A stretch of DNA of 64,000 nucleotides from the NCBI RefSeq assembly GCF_910592395.1, contig NC_088309.1:22384599-22448598 (forward strand), read 5' to 3'. This DNA is from Lineus longissimus (taxonomy: Eukaryota > Nemertea > Pilidiophora > Heteronemertea > Lineidae). Within the stretch, counting starts at the first letter, position 1. Every line of letters begins with the position of its first letter. Made by a program: the position numbers and the translations under genes. Of the stretch, positions 14,001 to 29,000 are shown piece by piece. Below the pieces are notes generated by a model. It did not search any database, was not told where the DNA came from, and worked only from the letters and a program-made list of their open reading frames with translations.

Positions 14001-17000
14001 TGTCAACTTTTTGGAAGTCAATATATTATCCACCTCAGTATATTCGTCACCATCTGAAGTCTTCCGTTTTGTCACAACAGTTGTGTCTTTGGTCACCAAC
14101 TGGGACTTACTTGCTGTGCGGGAAGCTTTTGTTAGAACAGTTGTAGTCTTCTCCTCCTTTGGGCCCACTTCTTTGGCCTCTACAATGACTGTCCCATCCT
14201 CTTGCTCTTGTACTTCTAACTCCTTACGCTTTGGTTGTTCCTTCTCTTTCTTTTCCCTTCGTTCCAGAGCTAAATCTAAAACACAGAGATGGAAAGACCA
14301 ACATGACACATAATGTTTTCAAGAAGTAGGAATGGATCCCTCATAATCTCCCGTCCTTGGCAAATGGAGGCAAATATGAATTTCATCCACAACAGCCCAA
14401 CCTGAGCAGTGAAAAAAAGTTATCTCATAAATCAGTCCTGAAAACACCGGAGTACCACTGCAATGCTGAGTGGTGTGGCCACATCAACATGCATCAAGAT
14501 TGTACACACTAGAAATTTTCCAATAAGATCAATTTCTTTATTGTCTTACTGATCCAGGCCACTGCTGATTAATCACCGACAGTGCCAACATAATAATAAT
14601 CAAGTTAGTAGTATTGTTAACCCTTGCAGTAGAACTTAATTATGATATGATGAGAAATCAATACAAGACCTTTAAACAGGGTTTCACTAAATGGGGTATA
14701 CGTACAAGTGATATGTGCCTGCCAAAAATATGGCCAAGATGGCTAAGAAAGCAGACAGGTCCCTCTTAAAATGGCGCATGGACATAATGGTCTGATAAAA
14801 GAAACACTTGATGTCTGACCCATTTGCTTGTGACACTGGGTAAAGTGTCCCAACCTCGGACAATAACAAAATCATTTTCAATTTAAAATTCAATGCATAC
14901 CTCTTGCTTTCCTCTTCAGTACTCTTACAGCATGGCGAATATCACGTCTACGGTCAAAATCAGTTGTCTCCTCAAGCTGAAATGGTAAAATGATTAAAAT
15001 TTGGTCCTTTCAGCTTTTTCAAATGTGATCGTTTTTCAGCAAATTGAAAATTGAAGAAACATTGTGCTCTCCGTATGTTCCGACAAAACTGTTGAGATGC
15101 GGGGCAAACTGTCGCATGTGCTGGGTCTCATCAACATTGTTAGGCAAGTACATCTAAACATGCTGATCCAATTTGATACTCCATGACCATATAAACGCCA
15201 TCACATCAACCGATCATACTTTTAAATAGACCCATCAGATTGCTAATCCGAACAGGCAACACCCATTTAAACCAACCTCATCGCTGCATGAGTCCACCCT
15301 GAATGCTCGTGGTGTCAAATGATTTTAGTCATGAATTCCAAACAATGTCATTTATTATTATATACGAATCAGACAACATGCATACAACACCTGAGGATGA
15401 ATTCTAAAACTGCACTAATTGACAATCGTTATAGATTGTCCGAGTCCAACAATTCCAATTCAAGTCTTGAACATCTGTCATTTTTCGCAAAATGCAAAAA
15501 AAACTTGCAGCAGGACTGATGTTGAATGAAATCAATACAGGCAGTTGACAGCGATATAATATTGGTTTTGTGCCAGTAAATTGCATATGGATGTTGTAGC
15601 GCTGGCTATGGAAATGAGTGACAGGATCCTGCGATGGAATATTGATCACTTTATGTGTCAGATTTAATCCCAGTGTGAAGCTCAATCTAAAACAGCCGCA
15701 GGTTGGATTGACATCTATTGCTAGAAATTAACACTTTGATGATCCAGGGCAGGTTTTCAACAAGTGAGAAATTATCTTGTACTGGAATAAAAGTTCTTCA
15801 AACTAGTGCTTTGAAAGGGACAATAACTCATTCTTCAGTAAGCGGCCAGAACTGTTGCTTAGGTGATTGATGTACTCACCATTTGTTCAAGGACGGCTAC
15901 ATCCTCAATCCCGGCCAGGTCGCTATCGGGCGGGAGTTCTTTCCGACTCTTCTTCTTTTCCTTCCCCTCCTCATCATGATGTTTGTGCTTGTGTTTATGC
16001 TTCTTCTTCTCTTTTCGCTCCTCTCCCTCACCCTCCCCATCTTTACTGTGATGACGATGCTTATGTTTGTGTTTTTTCTCCTTCTTCCCAACACTGTCAC
16101 CTGCCGCATCTTTTTTCTGATCATCTTCCCCAGTGATCCTTTTAGATGCTGAAAACACTTCATCTTGCTCCTGATTTTGATGTTCAACCTTGGTTGCAGG
16201 GGCATCTACCTCACTCATCCTATCGGTAAATGTATGTTTGGTGCTGACACTTTCCTGATCAACTAAAGTTTTTGGATTTGTTTCCTGAGCAATAGTGTCC
16301 AAGGACACTGGTTCCATGGCAACTGCAGACTCCTTAGAAACCGAATCAGATGATTGTGAATTCACAGTATTTTCATTTTGATTGTCTGAGAATGACAGTA
16401 AGTCATTACTCGTAATACTGGACGTTGAAAGTCGCACAGTTTTATTACTTTTTATAGCTTCAGCTTCATAGCTAAAGTCATCAAGTACATCATCAAATGC
16501 TTGTTCCAACTCTACCTGACTTATTTTACGGTCCGGAACCGACATCAGAACCAACGCTGAAACCGTATCCTTCTGTCTTCCAGAAGGAGGACCACTCCCA
16601 CTCGTTTTTCTACGTTTATCACTTAAAGTTTGTTTTTCTGGCAAACTCACTCTTTCAGCGACTGTGTCTCTTTTAGCGTCTTTTACACTGTCGGATTTAG
16701 GAATACTGTCCAGATTATAAGATTCTGTATTGATATGTTTTTGTACTCTGATTGGCGGTTCATCGGTGAATTCTACTGGCTCTGTGCCTATTCTATCATC
16801 TGAGGTATTTGTGTCTCGAGTCACCTGCTGAACCAGTACTAGAGGTGCCTGCCGAACAGATCTTTTAGGTGGAGATGTTGGATGAGATTCTTGAGCTTCT
16901 TGAGATGCTGAAAATGGAGGATGGAATAAAAGTTGCAGAAAGACTTGTGGAAAAACTTTATCTTTTTCTGTCTGAGCCACATAATAACCAACTAGGTCTG

Positions 17001-20000
17001 TGGCTGCAAATTGTTGGCGTCTCTTTATTTTTGAAATTTGCAAAGATTTCCGGGTATCACTGTGTTTTCTAGCTGGGTAAAGGGAAACAACACAATCAGA
17101 GTTATTATAGCGACTGAACTGTGCTGGAAATTTATTTTGTGCTGGACTTACATTGTTGTAAAGGTTTCTCTAGTTCTTTATCTATCTGCTGCTTGACGGC
17201 TGAAAGCTGAAAAGTAACAGGTTGAGATTTGATTAGATAATTGTGAATTGTTTGATATAATCTACATGGTTACGAACTGGAATGACATATCGGTGCATAA
17301 CCGGATACAAAATCTGAATTTTTTTTTTGAACTTCTGACTTCGACACTGATTCATCGTCCACATGAGAGTATTAATCTAAAGATTATCCCTCTGGTGATG
17401 CCCGAATTGATCACAAATATGGACAAACAAGAAGACTAGACACTTACAGCATTGTTTATTTCATCATCAGTCATATGACTGACTGATGAGGTAGAGGTAG
17501 ATGGTGGAGATTTTGGAGCGGACGCTCGTTCTTTCTCTTCTGCAACGAAATGCACAAAGTAATCAATAAAGGGTAATAAAAATGCAGACCGATTTTTTCT
17601 ATGAATTTCCTTCCTGCTTCCTTCTCAGGTGCTCATCATTTTGGCTGAAGGCTACAATGTATTTCATTCGATAGGATGTTGACAACCATGCAAGGAGACA
17701 AAGCAGGCTTCAAGCACCTTAGTTTTAACGTCAGAAGGAGGCACCAGAAAGCATACCACCATACATGAAGAATCAACAGAACAGTCAAAAGGAGCGTTAA
17801 AGGGGCAGCATGCTAAAATAAATCACAACTATACCAAATTCAAAATACATATTCCTGTCTTGGAGAACCTTTTCTGAAAAGGAAATTATATTTTAAGGAG
17901 AATTTACCAGGTCTGATACTTCTTGACTTGTAATAACCATCCTTTCAATGACTGTTGTTGCGCAAAGAGGGATTCTGTGGTGTTTGAGTTGAATTTGCAA
18001 TAACACCAGATCGGTCACAGCCAAAAGGCTGGGATAGAACTGCTTCAAGGCCATGTCCCCTAACTACCTGTTACCCCACTCATTTAAAGTAGGCAAACAC
18101 ACTCTGAGCAAAGTCAATAAATGTATGGAGATTTCATTAACAACTCAATACTTGCAGTTTACAATGTGTTGTCATATCAGGCAACAAATAATTCATGTTC
18201 CTGAGCTGCATTTAGCAATAGAGTTAAGAGTGTCGTGGCAACTTGTCAAAATTTGACGTTTTTTCATCATGCAACCAAGATTCACGATTTCAAAGAAAGG
18301 AAGGCATATAGACAGAGTCTTGTATCATGATGTCAATTTAATTTTGTAAGTTATGCTAAGCACAGCTAACATAGCACAGGCTAAGTTAGGTTAGCAAACA
18401 TTTGCACACCAGTCTAACCAAGAGAAAGGGGTAAATGAGCCATTCTTGGAGAAGCCTTTCACCGAAGACTATATGGTGGTCTGGATCACACAAGAAACAA
18501 ATATTTTGTTGATCACATGGAAACAAATAATGCTATAGGTATTCCATGATTATTCACAGCATAAGTCTGAAATATTTTTCTTGTAAAATTCTTATCCTTT
18601 TACAGCACACACTTGCACAAAAAGACCTCTAAAAAGCTTCTTTCTTGTGCAATTTTGAAAATTCGAAGACCCACAAATAGTCGAGACAGAGATCTTCCAT
18701 TCCAGCTAGTCCAGAAAGTCAGAAATCCGCCTTAAATCAGAAATTTGACATCCCGAGAGAAAGCTCATGCATATATCCTAGTGATTTATTCACAAGTCGA
18801 CAGTGATACTCCCACTATACAAACATACATAGTTGGTTTGGAAAGAATGAACCTAGCTTTCCCCACAGCGCTAGGATGCTTAACTGGCAATAAACGATAA
18901 AACGTTTATATATAGACGGTACACTCTTAAAGGAAATTTACCTCATTAAGGTATTTTCAAAGCAATCTAAGCATTAAAAATCTCAGTCTAACAACAGACA
19001 CGTACATGTATTTCGTGATTTCGTTAATACATTTGCATTCCCAGTTTAATAGTGTTACACATATATTCCTTTCAAATAAGTGACAGAAATTAACTTTTTT
19101 GATTTTAGATTCACTGTATTGGGCTCCATCAACCAATCAAGCTTGGTGCAATAAAGAAAGTTGCCTTTAAAACGAACACTTTTGCACTACTTGCTGTTTG
19201 GAATTTCTGTAAAAGGATGTCAAGATCTCTCAATGTTGGTGTAACATGTCCTAAATATCTGGACAGGAATTACAAACAATCGATGGTTCACAGATAAGGA
19301 AAGACCCCAGGGTCATATCAGGTTGTTAAGATATTGAATTCATGGAAGATCTTATCAATTTTATTGCGACTTCTTCTGAAAATGTCTATCAACACACTTT
19401 ACAAGAATGAAATAGTACATTTGTCTCCCCGGTACTATGAAACTTCCATCAAAATAATGTACGGACCCCTCCAAAACCAAACAAGAAAGTTCATGGGTTT
19501 TTTCCTCCTGAACAAATCTAAAGCGAGAATAGCGTACATATACTAGTTCTATGACATGTAATCTTTAAACAAAACTGCCTATGGCCCGACACCTCCTCCA
19601 TCAAATAAAGACCGACGAATGATTTTTCAGGCGTATCAAGCAATAGGGGTCAATTCGAAAAAAGTCACGTCTAATGCTATTCAGACATGATGTCCAGAAG
19701 GGTTATACTCACGATGTTATCAGTTCAGTTTATCCGAAATCTATAGCATGATTGTTACAGGGTTTGTACAGGAAAACTTAGCCACCTTATTTTGGAACAA
19801 TGGTATGCTAATTAGGGTCGTAACATCTTTGGAGCATGAACTATTTATTCAAGTAAGAATACCTTCGGCATTCTTCTATTAGTTTAGTTTGAATGCTTAA
19901 TTAGATCCCATAACACAAATGAGTATCTTTTTTGTGAGGAAATGCTAACAGGAAGGGGAGAACAGGGCCACCAATTTACACCAAACGTGTTCTAGCTTGC

Positions 20001-23000
20001 ATGATAATCGGGAAAATGAAAGCTTGAGACAACTTCTATAGACCATTGCACAATTAGGCACTCAGATTTTTGGTGATTTCACACAGAAATTGCTCTGTTG
20101 AACAAAATGTATTCTTTCTTGTAAAACTTCAAAGTCTGATAAGTATCTTAAAAAAATCATCTTGCTAAAATCAGATAACACATAACCTAAAAATTGAGCA
20201 ATCTAACCAAACACAGTAAAATTATCCCAGCCATTTTGATGTTTTTTATGTGCAGGGCCAACCATTCATGATTTGAAATGGACTTAAAAAGATAAGGACT
20301 ACAAAAGATTAAGAACATTTTGCAACTACGAACCTTCTAATGATAGTACTACACTACAGCTACTTCCTTCTTGAGTGGGTCTGACTGCATCTAAATCCAT
20401 CTCAAAGGGTCTAAAAGGGTCTATCCTACTTCACGAACTACACATACATGTAACCATCATAACCTTAAATGGTTGATTTGTGAAGTATTTCCCTGAAGAC
20501 AGGGAAAGTCATATCCTACACAATACAAGAACTTACAAAGAATGACACAAAAGCCAATGGGTCACTTGGGTAGGAAATCCTTAAACAGCTAAACCCTCTC
20601 GCATACCATATACCCCACAGATACCATTACACTCTAAAATCCATTTAACAAACAAAGCCGTTTTTCCATAATGATGTTAAATTATCCTTTCGCCCAAACA
20701 AAACACAAAAGCAACCAAGAAAGGCATAATTTGTTGCCACAGTGTCAACATTTGGTGTTCTATTTTGGCAAAGTGGCGATTCTTTCACAAGCAAGTATAA
20801 CCTGGAACAGGGGCTTCAGGGCACAAATTATCGTTTCTGGTCACTTCCCCTGCCATGTCACGTCAAAGCCATGTTCAATTGAATTAAGTCAAGCAAGCTT
20901 TTGCTTTTGCCTGCTCGAACCCTTATCAACAGTTCGGGCTGATTTGCCGTGTTAAAGGAAGTGGTGAGAAAAGTGACCATCAGTCTCAGGAAGGACGGCG
21001 CAAAAGAGGGAATTTTGAGAGTGATTTTTAACAAATTCTTCCCCATCATGACTGATGACACCATGACAAGTGCTCCTACCCATAAATATCTTACCATTGT
21101 TGTTTGTAGCCATAAAGTCATCTCTTATCTACATCTAGTCCAAGCAGTGTTTGTCAACTCTAAAAGCTCTACAGATAAACCTGAAGATCTTACCATGCAT
21201 ATCATCTTTGATTTGTCTGATGCGTGCCCGGATTCTTCTCCGTTCTTCAAAATCACGAGATTCTCTGAGCTGAAATCGACACAATGAACAACACTGTATA
21301 CCAAAACACCCATGCAAGTAGATGATCAAGCAATAAAGCATGCAAACAGCAAAATGTCTAAGAAAGATGTTCTTTTTGAATGCACAGAATCAAAACAACT
21401 TACAAATGTAAGTCAATATAAAGCAATATAAAGCATTCTCAAGCCTTGCTCACCATATATATAAAATGAAGAAATATGCATCCACTCAAAATACATCCAA
21501 AAGTTATGCAAGAAGCATTGCATGGCCTAAAATGCTTTTGGAAAGACAAATATATAAGTGTCTTATAAACAACATAAAGATGCGAAGAAGTAAACAAACA
21601 ATACTTACTAAAGTATTCAAGTCTAAAAGATTGTCAATTTCATCAAGATTCCTGTCCTCCTTATCAGGATCCTTTCTCATGAGCAGTGAATGTGCATTAG
21701 GATCGCCGAAAGTGATACTTCTCCGAGGCCGATTAAATCCATTGGTTTTCCGGTCACTACTTGAGTCCCCATTTACCAGGTCTCCAGATGGAGAAAACGT
21801 CACCTTAGCTTGTGGCTCAGACACACGGCGTATAGGTTTGTTGTCACTAAGAGAAGCACTCCGCCCGGGGACGCTACTTTTTCTTGGTGCTAATGAATCA
21901 AGTATTCCATTTTCCACGTTGCTCGGCCTCAGAGAACCCTGACTTGATTTACGTGTACCTAAACTTGACCCGTTTGTTTTTCCATTTGTGTCTATCACTC
22001 TTACAGTCCTCGGCACCTTCAAATCATTCTGTTGTCCAGTTTGTCCGCCATTCAACTTTGTCACTGGCCGTTGGTCATCACTGTCTTCTGATCGATCATC
22101 AGATGAGCGTCCCCCTTCCCTTCTGATGTCTAAGTCACCCTTACTTATGCGACGCCTTGTCATGGAGCACCTTCTGTTGAGGCGGTCATCCCGTAGGCTT
22201 AGCGCCTTCTGAATAGAGGACGGCGCCTTTGGAAGTTCAGGAGCAACCTTTGGTGCTGCGATCACGTCGGACCGTATCTTCCTCAAAGCTCGACGGATCT
22301 TGAGTCGCTCATCAAGATCAAAGCAGGTCTCCAACTGAAATGAAAAAGAGAATATGATTTTACAGATACAGGTATGATTTTATTTAATTTCAGATTTTAC
22401 CCAATCCAAAATTACATTTTTTGAGGAAAAATCGTTTGCACAGACTCCCCTGCTCAACACTTTAACATGCAATAAATGTGTCATTACCAAACATAAAACC
22501 GACTAACCCAACATACAACTCCGATCGGGCTATTAGTAAAAATCAATGTTAGGGGATATAGAGCACAGCCGTACAGTAGATTTGGTACTTTGAGCACAAC
22601 ATCACAACTGTTTATGTGCCCCATCTCAAGTGCATCGTCAACAATACATCAGTTAAACATAGTTTTGAAGTACTTTATCACACAACTGCTTTTATCAAAA
22701 TCAATTAGAGATTTTCAGCCAACCATTCGCAGTCTCAACCAGGACTTCTGAGCCGCAGCCGTCCATCACAAGTTACTCATGTGGCTGCCACGGTGGCACA
22801 GGCAGCAGCTAAAAGTGACCTCAGCTTTATGTCGCACTTGAAGAACATAGCAATGCAGTGTAAGAGGCTTTCTTAAGGACACAAACACAAAACAATGCTG
22901 AACAAGGTGCTCGACCACGATGCTGCTGGTATGGCCATCTACAATTGAAGCCACACACTACACTTCCAACTGATTCCTTCAAACCTATTTGCCAAGAAAT

Positions 23001-26000
23001 CTGTTTATGCGGCACAACCCAATAGTGAATTTTTCAGAAGTCTTAGAGAATCTAGCATAATGTTTTTCTCCCGTCCCCCCCCCCCCCCCCGCTGAATGTT
23101 CGGCCAATAAGGCACAATCTTGCAACTGTGCATCCGCTGTTTATTGAATTCTTAACACAGAAGACCCAGTAGTCGACCCCTAACTAATTCAATTACACCC
23201 CGGAATACCTCTCAATTACCTTAATTAGGACATCAGACCAGTTTTTGGCGACATCGTTAATTTGGGTTTCTATCGGCAGGATTGTTCAACCACCTCTATT
23301 GACAGAAACATTATTCAATATGATAAATGTACTTTCACACCCAAAAAGGCAAGACGACAACAAGGAATGAAAACTTTCATAACAATACTTCAGCGTAAAG
23401 AACAGTATTGCCATCTGTTGGAAAACTGAAAAACTAAATGTAACCCACACACAGAATGTCGATATCCCTCTTATCAGATGGACAGATCACAGGCAATGGA
23501 TTTGTTATAGTTGAGCAATTGAACGTTTAATAGGAAAGACAGTGTTGATGGTCGTCATGGAAATGAATAGGTAGAGAAGGTGGTCTCCCAGATAGGAAAC
23601 AGCGGTGTCATAGAAATGATTGCATTCTATATTAAGAAAATGTTCTTGAGGTCATGAATATTATTAGTCGCACTCTTCATTGATATTTCAATATGCTATG
23701 GTCAATAAAATATTGATCAATGGATACATGATTATCTAAAGTGACCTATAAGTTGTAATTAGCAATCATCTTGGGGAGACTGTTAAAGTTTCTTTACTCC
23801 CAAAAGTACATGAACCCTGCAGACGCCAAACAGAACAAATCATCTGGACAATTGTTATTAATCATTCAAGTATATATAAGTTCACTAAACTTAATCGTTT
23901 GTGATATTTCACGTATTTCATTTAAACCTATTGATAGGATCCTCACTCTGTTCAAAGACTGGATTCACTACACTCCCAGCAAATGTAAAGTCGTTCCAGT
24001 GTATGATAACATGAAAAGGATATGATAACATTCATCACAGGTCGTCCCCTTAATAATATTGACAGAGATGAATGGTGAATTGGGAACTGATTATTGCCAT
24101 TAGATATGATAGACCAAGCCATTATGCTATACTGGTCTCTTTCAGACGAGCGGTACAAATGGTCATATGGTTGCGGTTCAGTCCTCTAACTAACTTACAC
24201 GGCTATGCAAGGACATGCTCAATCCGATTTTATGAAGTTCTCATCTCTAGCCTCATGAAATTCCACGTCCTGAATTTTCATAATGGAAGTGAAGTAGGTC
24301 TGCTGGGTTCCAAGTGCCAGTGTTAAGACGGTGTCTTGCCCAAAGTGACTTAAAAGGAGTGACCCTTCTAAGTTTCAAACCATCGACCTGCTGATAATAA
24401 GTCAGGCACTCGAACTACTGATCTTCCTGAGAAATTCCTGGCCGGATTGGCCCTAGCCCCAGAATATGTAAAGTACATGTAAAGAGAAAACTTCAGAACT
24501 CTATCATGATTTTAAAAGGAGAGGACATGGCCTAGATGTCCATAAAAACGGCTGAACTTGCTCACACATTCAATGTCATTTTACTCAATGAACCCTGAAA
24601 ATTGTATACCATCCAATATTTTAATCGGATTAATGTTTATTTTGGCAAAATAGCATGTCAAATAAAGAAAATTTAACCATAGCTTTATTACTCTTATCAG
24701 CTCACCATCAAAAATATCAACGAAACACCTTTCTTGATATAATGATATAATACAGACCAAAACCTCAATGGAGGTTAATTGCTGGCAAATTGGCAGTTCA
24801 CCAAGTCAAGGCTAAATCTGGTAACATGTTCATAAGTAACCTCCCCTCCATGCAACATTCTCACAATGCTTCTGTGTGCAATACAGGATTTTATTCTTGT
24901 TTCTTATAAACCTTACTGGGTAATTGCGTGCGCCGCGAATTGCCAATTCAAATTAAAGTTTTGCAGCATCTTTCTGTAGAATATTTATTGCATGACTATG
25001 AGCCAGCACTAAAACCATATCATAATCATTTCAGAAGAGTTGTGCACTCTGACATGACTTGAGAAAAACCTGTATTCATTTGCCTTTAAAATCACAACGA
25101 AGCCACCAAACTGAACCATATAGGAATATGAGAGCATACATAATCTGATGGAAGTGACCTAAAATTGGGTGAAGATGAGTGTTGTACTTCTTTGAATAAA
25201 CTTTTGAATTTGAATGAAATTTTATAACAACTTAATAACAGAAGACAGCATATTAACAAGCCACAATTGTGGCCATAAGTTTTCAATATTAGGTCCTTGG
25301 AAATTTCATGAATATTTCTTTATAACTTTTCGTGCAATTATGCTCGAAAGGCAGTTGATCTATTGATTACTGAATCAAGGTGCACTTTTACAACAAGGTC
25401 AAGAAAACTAGCTACACAAAGTGTTTATAGTCCCCTACAGTGTCTGCTGAATTGGACGAAAATTTGTCCAATGATAAAAAACCTATCAGAATATGTAATG
25501 AATAACCTCTATCAAAATCCTATTCACCGAAATAAAATGGATTTAGGCTTTGAAATATCTCCAGGTTAGCTCATAACATTCCAAACTTCATTATATCAAA
25601 CAGCGGTCAATTTGTTTTATCTTTAAGAAGTTTTGCCTACCATAACTGAGTTGCACCCACACCACCTTTTTTGAGAATGTTTTTGAAATTTAAAATGAAA
25701 TTTTTAAATAATCTTTGAAATTGACCTGGATTTTGAGTGGACGCATAAGGGGACCCCCTCTTTTTCTGAAACCTAGATCCATTCCTGAGTTGTCCAGGGC
25801 CCCAAAAAGAAGGGAATTAAATTAAATTAAAATTTCATTGGGCAGTTACAAAAGTATTTTATAACAAAATTCATCGAAGTGTAAAAATAAACCACAGGGT
25901 TATATTACTTAGAAATACTAAATCAGCTGAGACCCATTTGAGAGACTTTTTGAAAGACCTCCCAATAGCCAAGAGCAAAATATTCCAATTAAATATTAAT

Positions 26001-29000
26001 TCAAAGGAACTGTTCCTTGAAAATATTGCATAACATTTCCCCCTTTATTCTCGTCTAAGTTCCCTTTTTAACGAGAACCATGCAGTCCAAAGGAAATACC
26101 ATTCTTTCACACCAAAAGCCTCTCTTATTCCTTATACTTTATGAATAATAGCTTTACCATTCATACATATTGCGCACCATGATATCAAAGAATAATTATT
26201 AAGAAGATTATGTTCTCGACAAGCGGACCCCTGAGTGGATTATCGTGTATTTTGGCGGTCTACGGCACAGTGTCTTGAAAGGGTTGAAAGTAAACCAGTG
26301 GTCAGAGGACCATGATTGAGCTAAGCACTTCAGCTTTAGCAAGCTATGCCCACGGCCCTTGCTTATCGCACCAAGTAGGCCCATAAATCAGCTGGATACA
26401 TTTTTGGTCAAAACGTATCAAAATTCATCTAGGCGGGCGGGGGATTTCAGTGTTTTAAATCCATTTAGCTCGAAATTTCACAAATGATTATTGAAGTTGA
26501 TACATTATGTTACAAGTAGATCTAGGCATTATGAAATACAGTTGTTACAGTTAGTACCAAAGTTATTAAAAAGGCAAATGCAATATAATTCCAGAACAAG
26601 CTCAACCTATTTCCATAAATTTGATCTAAAGATGGATTGCATGCACATTACTAGTGGGGAAGTTTTCCTGTGTATAACATTTATGTTACAAATTATTAAC
26701 ATATCCGATCAAAGATATATGCCAAGATATACAAGTGAGCCCTATATATTTTTGATGCGATTAATCTCACTTCAAAGGCTTCAATCCAACAAGGCCTGGA
26801 AATCAAATTTCAAATTCAATGTTGTTGTATGATGTCCTCGGGCCAACTGACCTACTTGACCTGTCATGTTTGTCATCTTTTAACACAGGATATCTAACAC
26901 TTGTCAAGCATAGCATGACAAACTGCATAGAATAAATGTTTGCCTTCTCTTGTGTTTATTCAAGCATGGAAGTTTATGTGTGTCTTGGGGTACTTGAGAC
27001 TAAATCAATCACAAAATGGCTCATCTTTGCATACATCATGAACTACATGCATATTTCAAGTCAAAAACAGACAAGCTATAGCACTTATGATGCTATTGTT
27101 GTCTTGTGGTCATGTAGTGCTGAATGATACACCAGACTAATGAAATGTTTCACCTTCTCTCGGTGACTTGTGAGATTTTCTTGCCCTTAACTATACTTGC
27201 AGACTTTTAGGATAACTTGCTGTTACGTACAGTCATGTAACCCAATGAATAAGAAATGCATCCCATTGAAGCCAACACGCAGGATGCCTTCCCACATCTT
27301 CCTGAACCCAACAACAGACTTAACGAGCAGCATCCTCCTTCTCCATACATGCTGCCTTCTACTAACTCATCAACAGGTTAAGCCTGCAGCATCCTCCTTC
27401 TCCATATATGTTACCTCATACTACTCAACGACAGACTGAACGTGACTATCCTCCGTCTCCATACATGTTACCTTCTACTAACTCATCAGCTGGTTAAGCC
27501 TGCAGCATCCTCCTTCTCCATACATGCTGCCTTCTACTAACTCATCAGCTGGTTAAGCCTGCAGCATCCTCCTTCTCCATACATGTTACCTTCTACCAAC
27601 TCATCAACAGGTTAAGCCTGCAGCATCCTCCTTCTCCATATATGTTACCTTCTACTAACTCATCAGCTGGTTAAGCCTGCAGCATCCTCCTTCTCCATAT
27701 ATGTTACCTTCTACTAACTCATCAGCTGGTTAAGCCTGCAGCATCCTCCTTCTCCATATATGTTACCTCATACTACTCAACGACAGACTGATCGTGACTA
27801 TCCTCCGTCTCCATACATGTAACCTTCTACTAACTCATCAACAGATTAACTTGCATCAACTTCCTTTTCCATACATATTGCCTTCTTCCTCAATAACAGA
27901 CTCAACATGCACTGCCCTCCTTGTTGCCTTTTTCTAAGGCAAAGACAGACTGAACGTGCACTTGCCACCCTCCTTCTCCAAATGTTACCTTCTACTGCAT
28001 CCTGAAGACAATGCAAGTTAAAAAGTGTTGAGGGGGCAGGCTTTGACTACTCTTCAGGTTTTCTTACGTTAGTGTCACTTCTGCCCAGCCAATTCTGAAG
28101 TCTTTAAAGTGGAGACCACATTGGTGAGCAGAAACTCACCCTCATGTCATTGATGGATGGCCAGTGGTGAGATTCCATCAAAAACATGTAGTCAACATTG
28201 AAAAGTTTGTGCCAATGAAATATCTCTGTTGGCGGTAACAGCATGGGACAGTGCACATTCTGAACAAGGCTCCTCAGGTCATGTGAAGGATCATAGGTAG
28301 ATAATGAATAGCCATTTGAAATTACTTGCCAATTCACCACGATTCCGTATGTCAATCTTTTTCTCTGCCACAGAATTCATTAAGTAAGTATTCAAGTGGA
28401 AATATGAGAAGCACCCGTATATTATCTGTACAATGTAAAAAGTCAGTCCAGTGCATTAACTGTCCATGCAAAATAAAAGCCCTCCAAGCATGCTAATGCC
28501 CAGTTTCATGCTCCTCTCATTGTAGAAATGATTAAAGAAACAAAAGGAAAGATTGTAAACCAATCTTGAAAACATTTGCACCGGTGATAGAACTGAAGAT
28601 CTTTGCGATAACATGAAATAAATATTATAAACTTGGTGAATCCGGGTTTCTGGACAACTGATTCCTTTAAATGGTGTAAACAAGCGCAATATAACTTTGC
28701 TTGAAGGAAAGTGTGTGATGATTTTGTACATTTCATGAAAACCTGTGAAGTGAGTCAGAATGCCGGCAATTGTAGAATTATTTTTTGCTTATATGATAGA
28801 CACAAAAATTCACCACGCTTTGTCATGCATACGAATCCAATACTTAACATAAACCCCTACTCTTGCCTTCAGCATAAACTTTAGTTGTGTTACTTGATTT
28901 ACACTGAGACAACTTGGCAACAAAACCAATAAGAATAACTTACTATTTGCCTTTATTTTCTAACTTGGCATAATGTTGATTTACTTATACGGTAGGCCCA

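Noticed and set aside
15867-16205. Three overlapping open frames opposite and beside the Lys/His-rich exon (two plus, one minus)
   Set aside because: They are shadows of the KHKH codon bias of the real minus-strand exon; no splice support or domain.
27279-27990. Repeat array as a CRISPR
   Set aside because: Units are contiguous 59-mers without variable spacers, in an animal intron.
28104-28355. Minus-strand frame with a GTGAGT donor as an extra 5' exon of the smoothelin-Ig gene
   Set aside because: No smoothelin similarity and no matching acceptor, while the exon at 31005-31067 fits perfectly.
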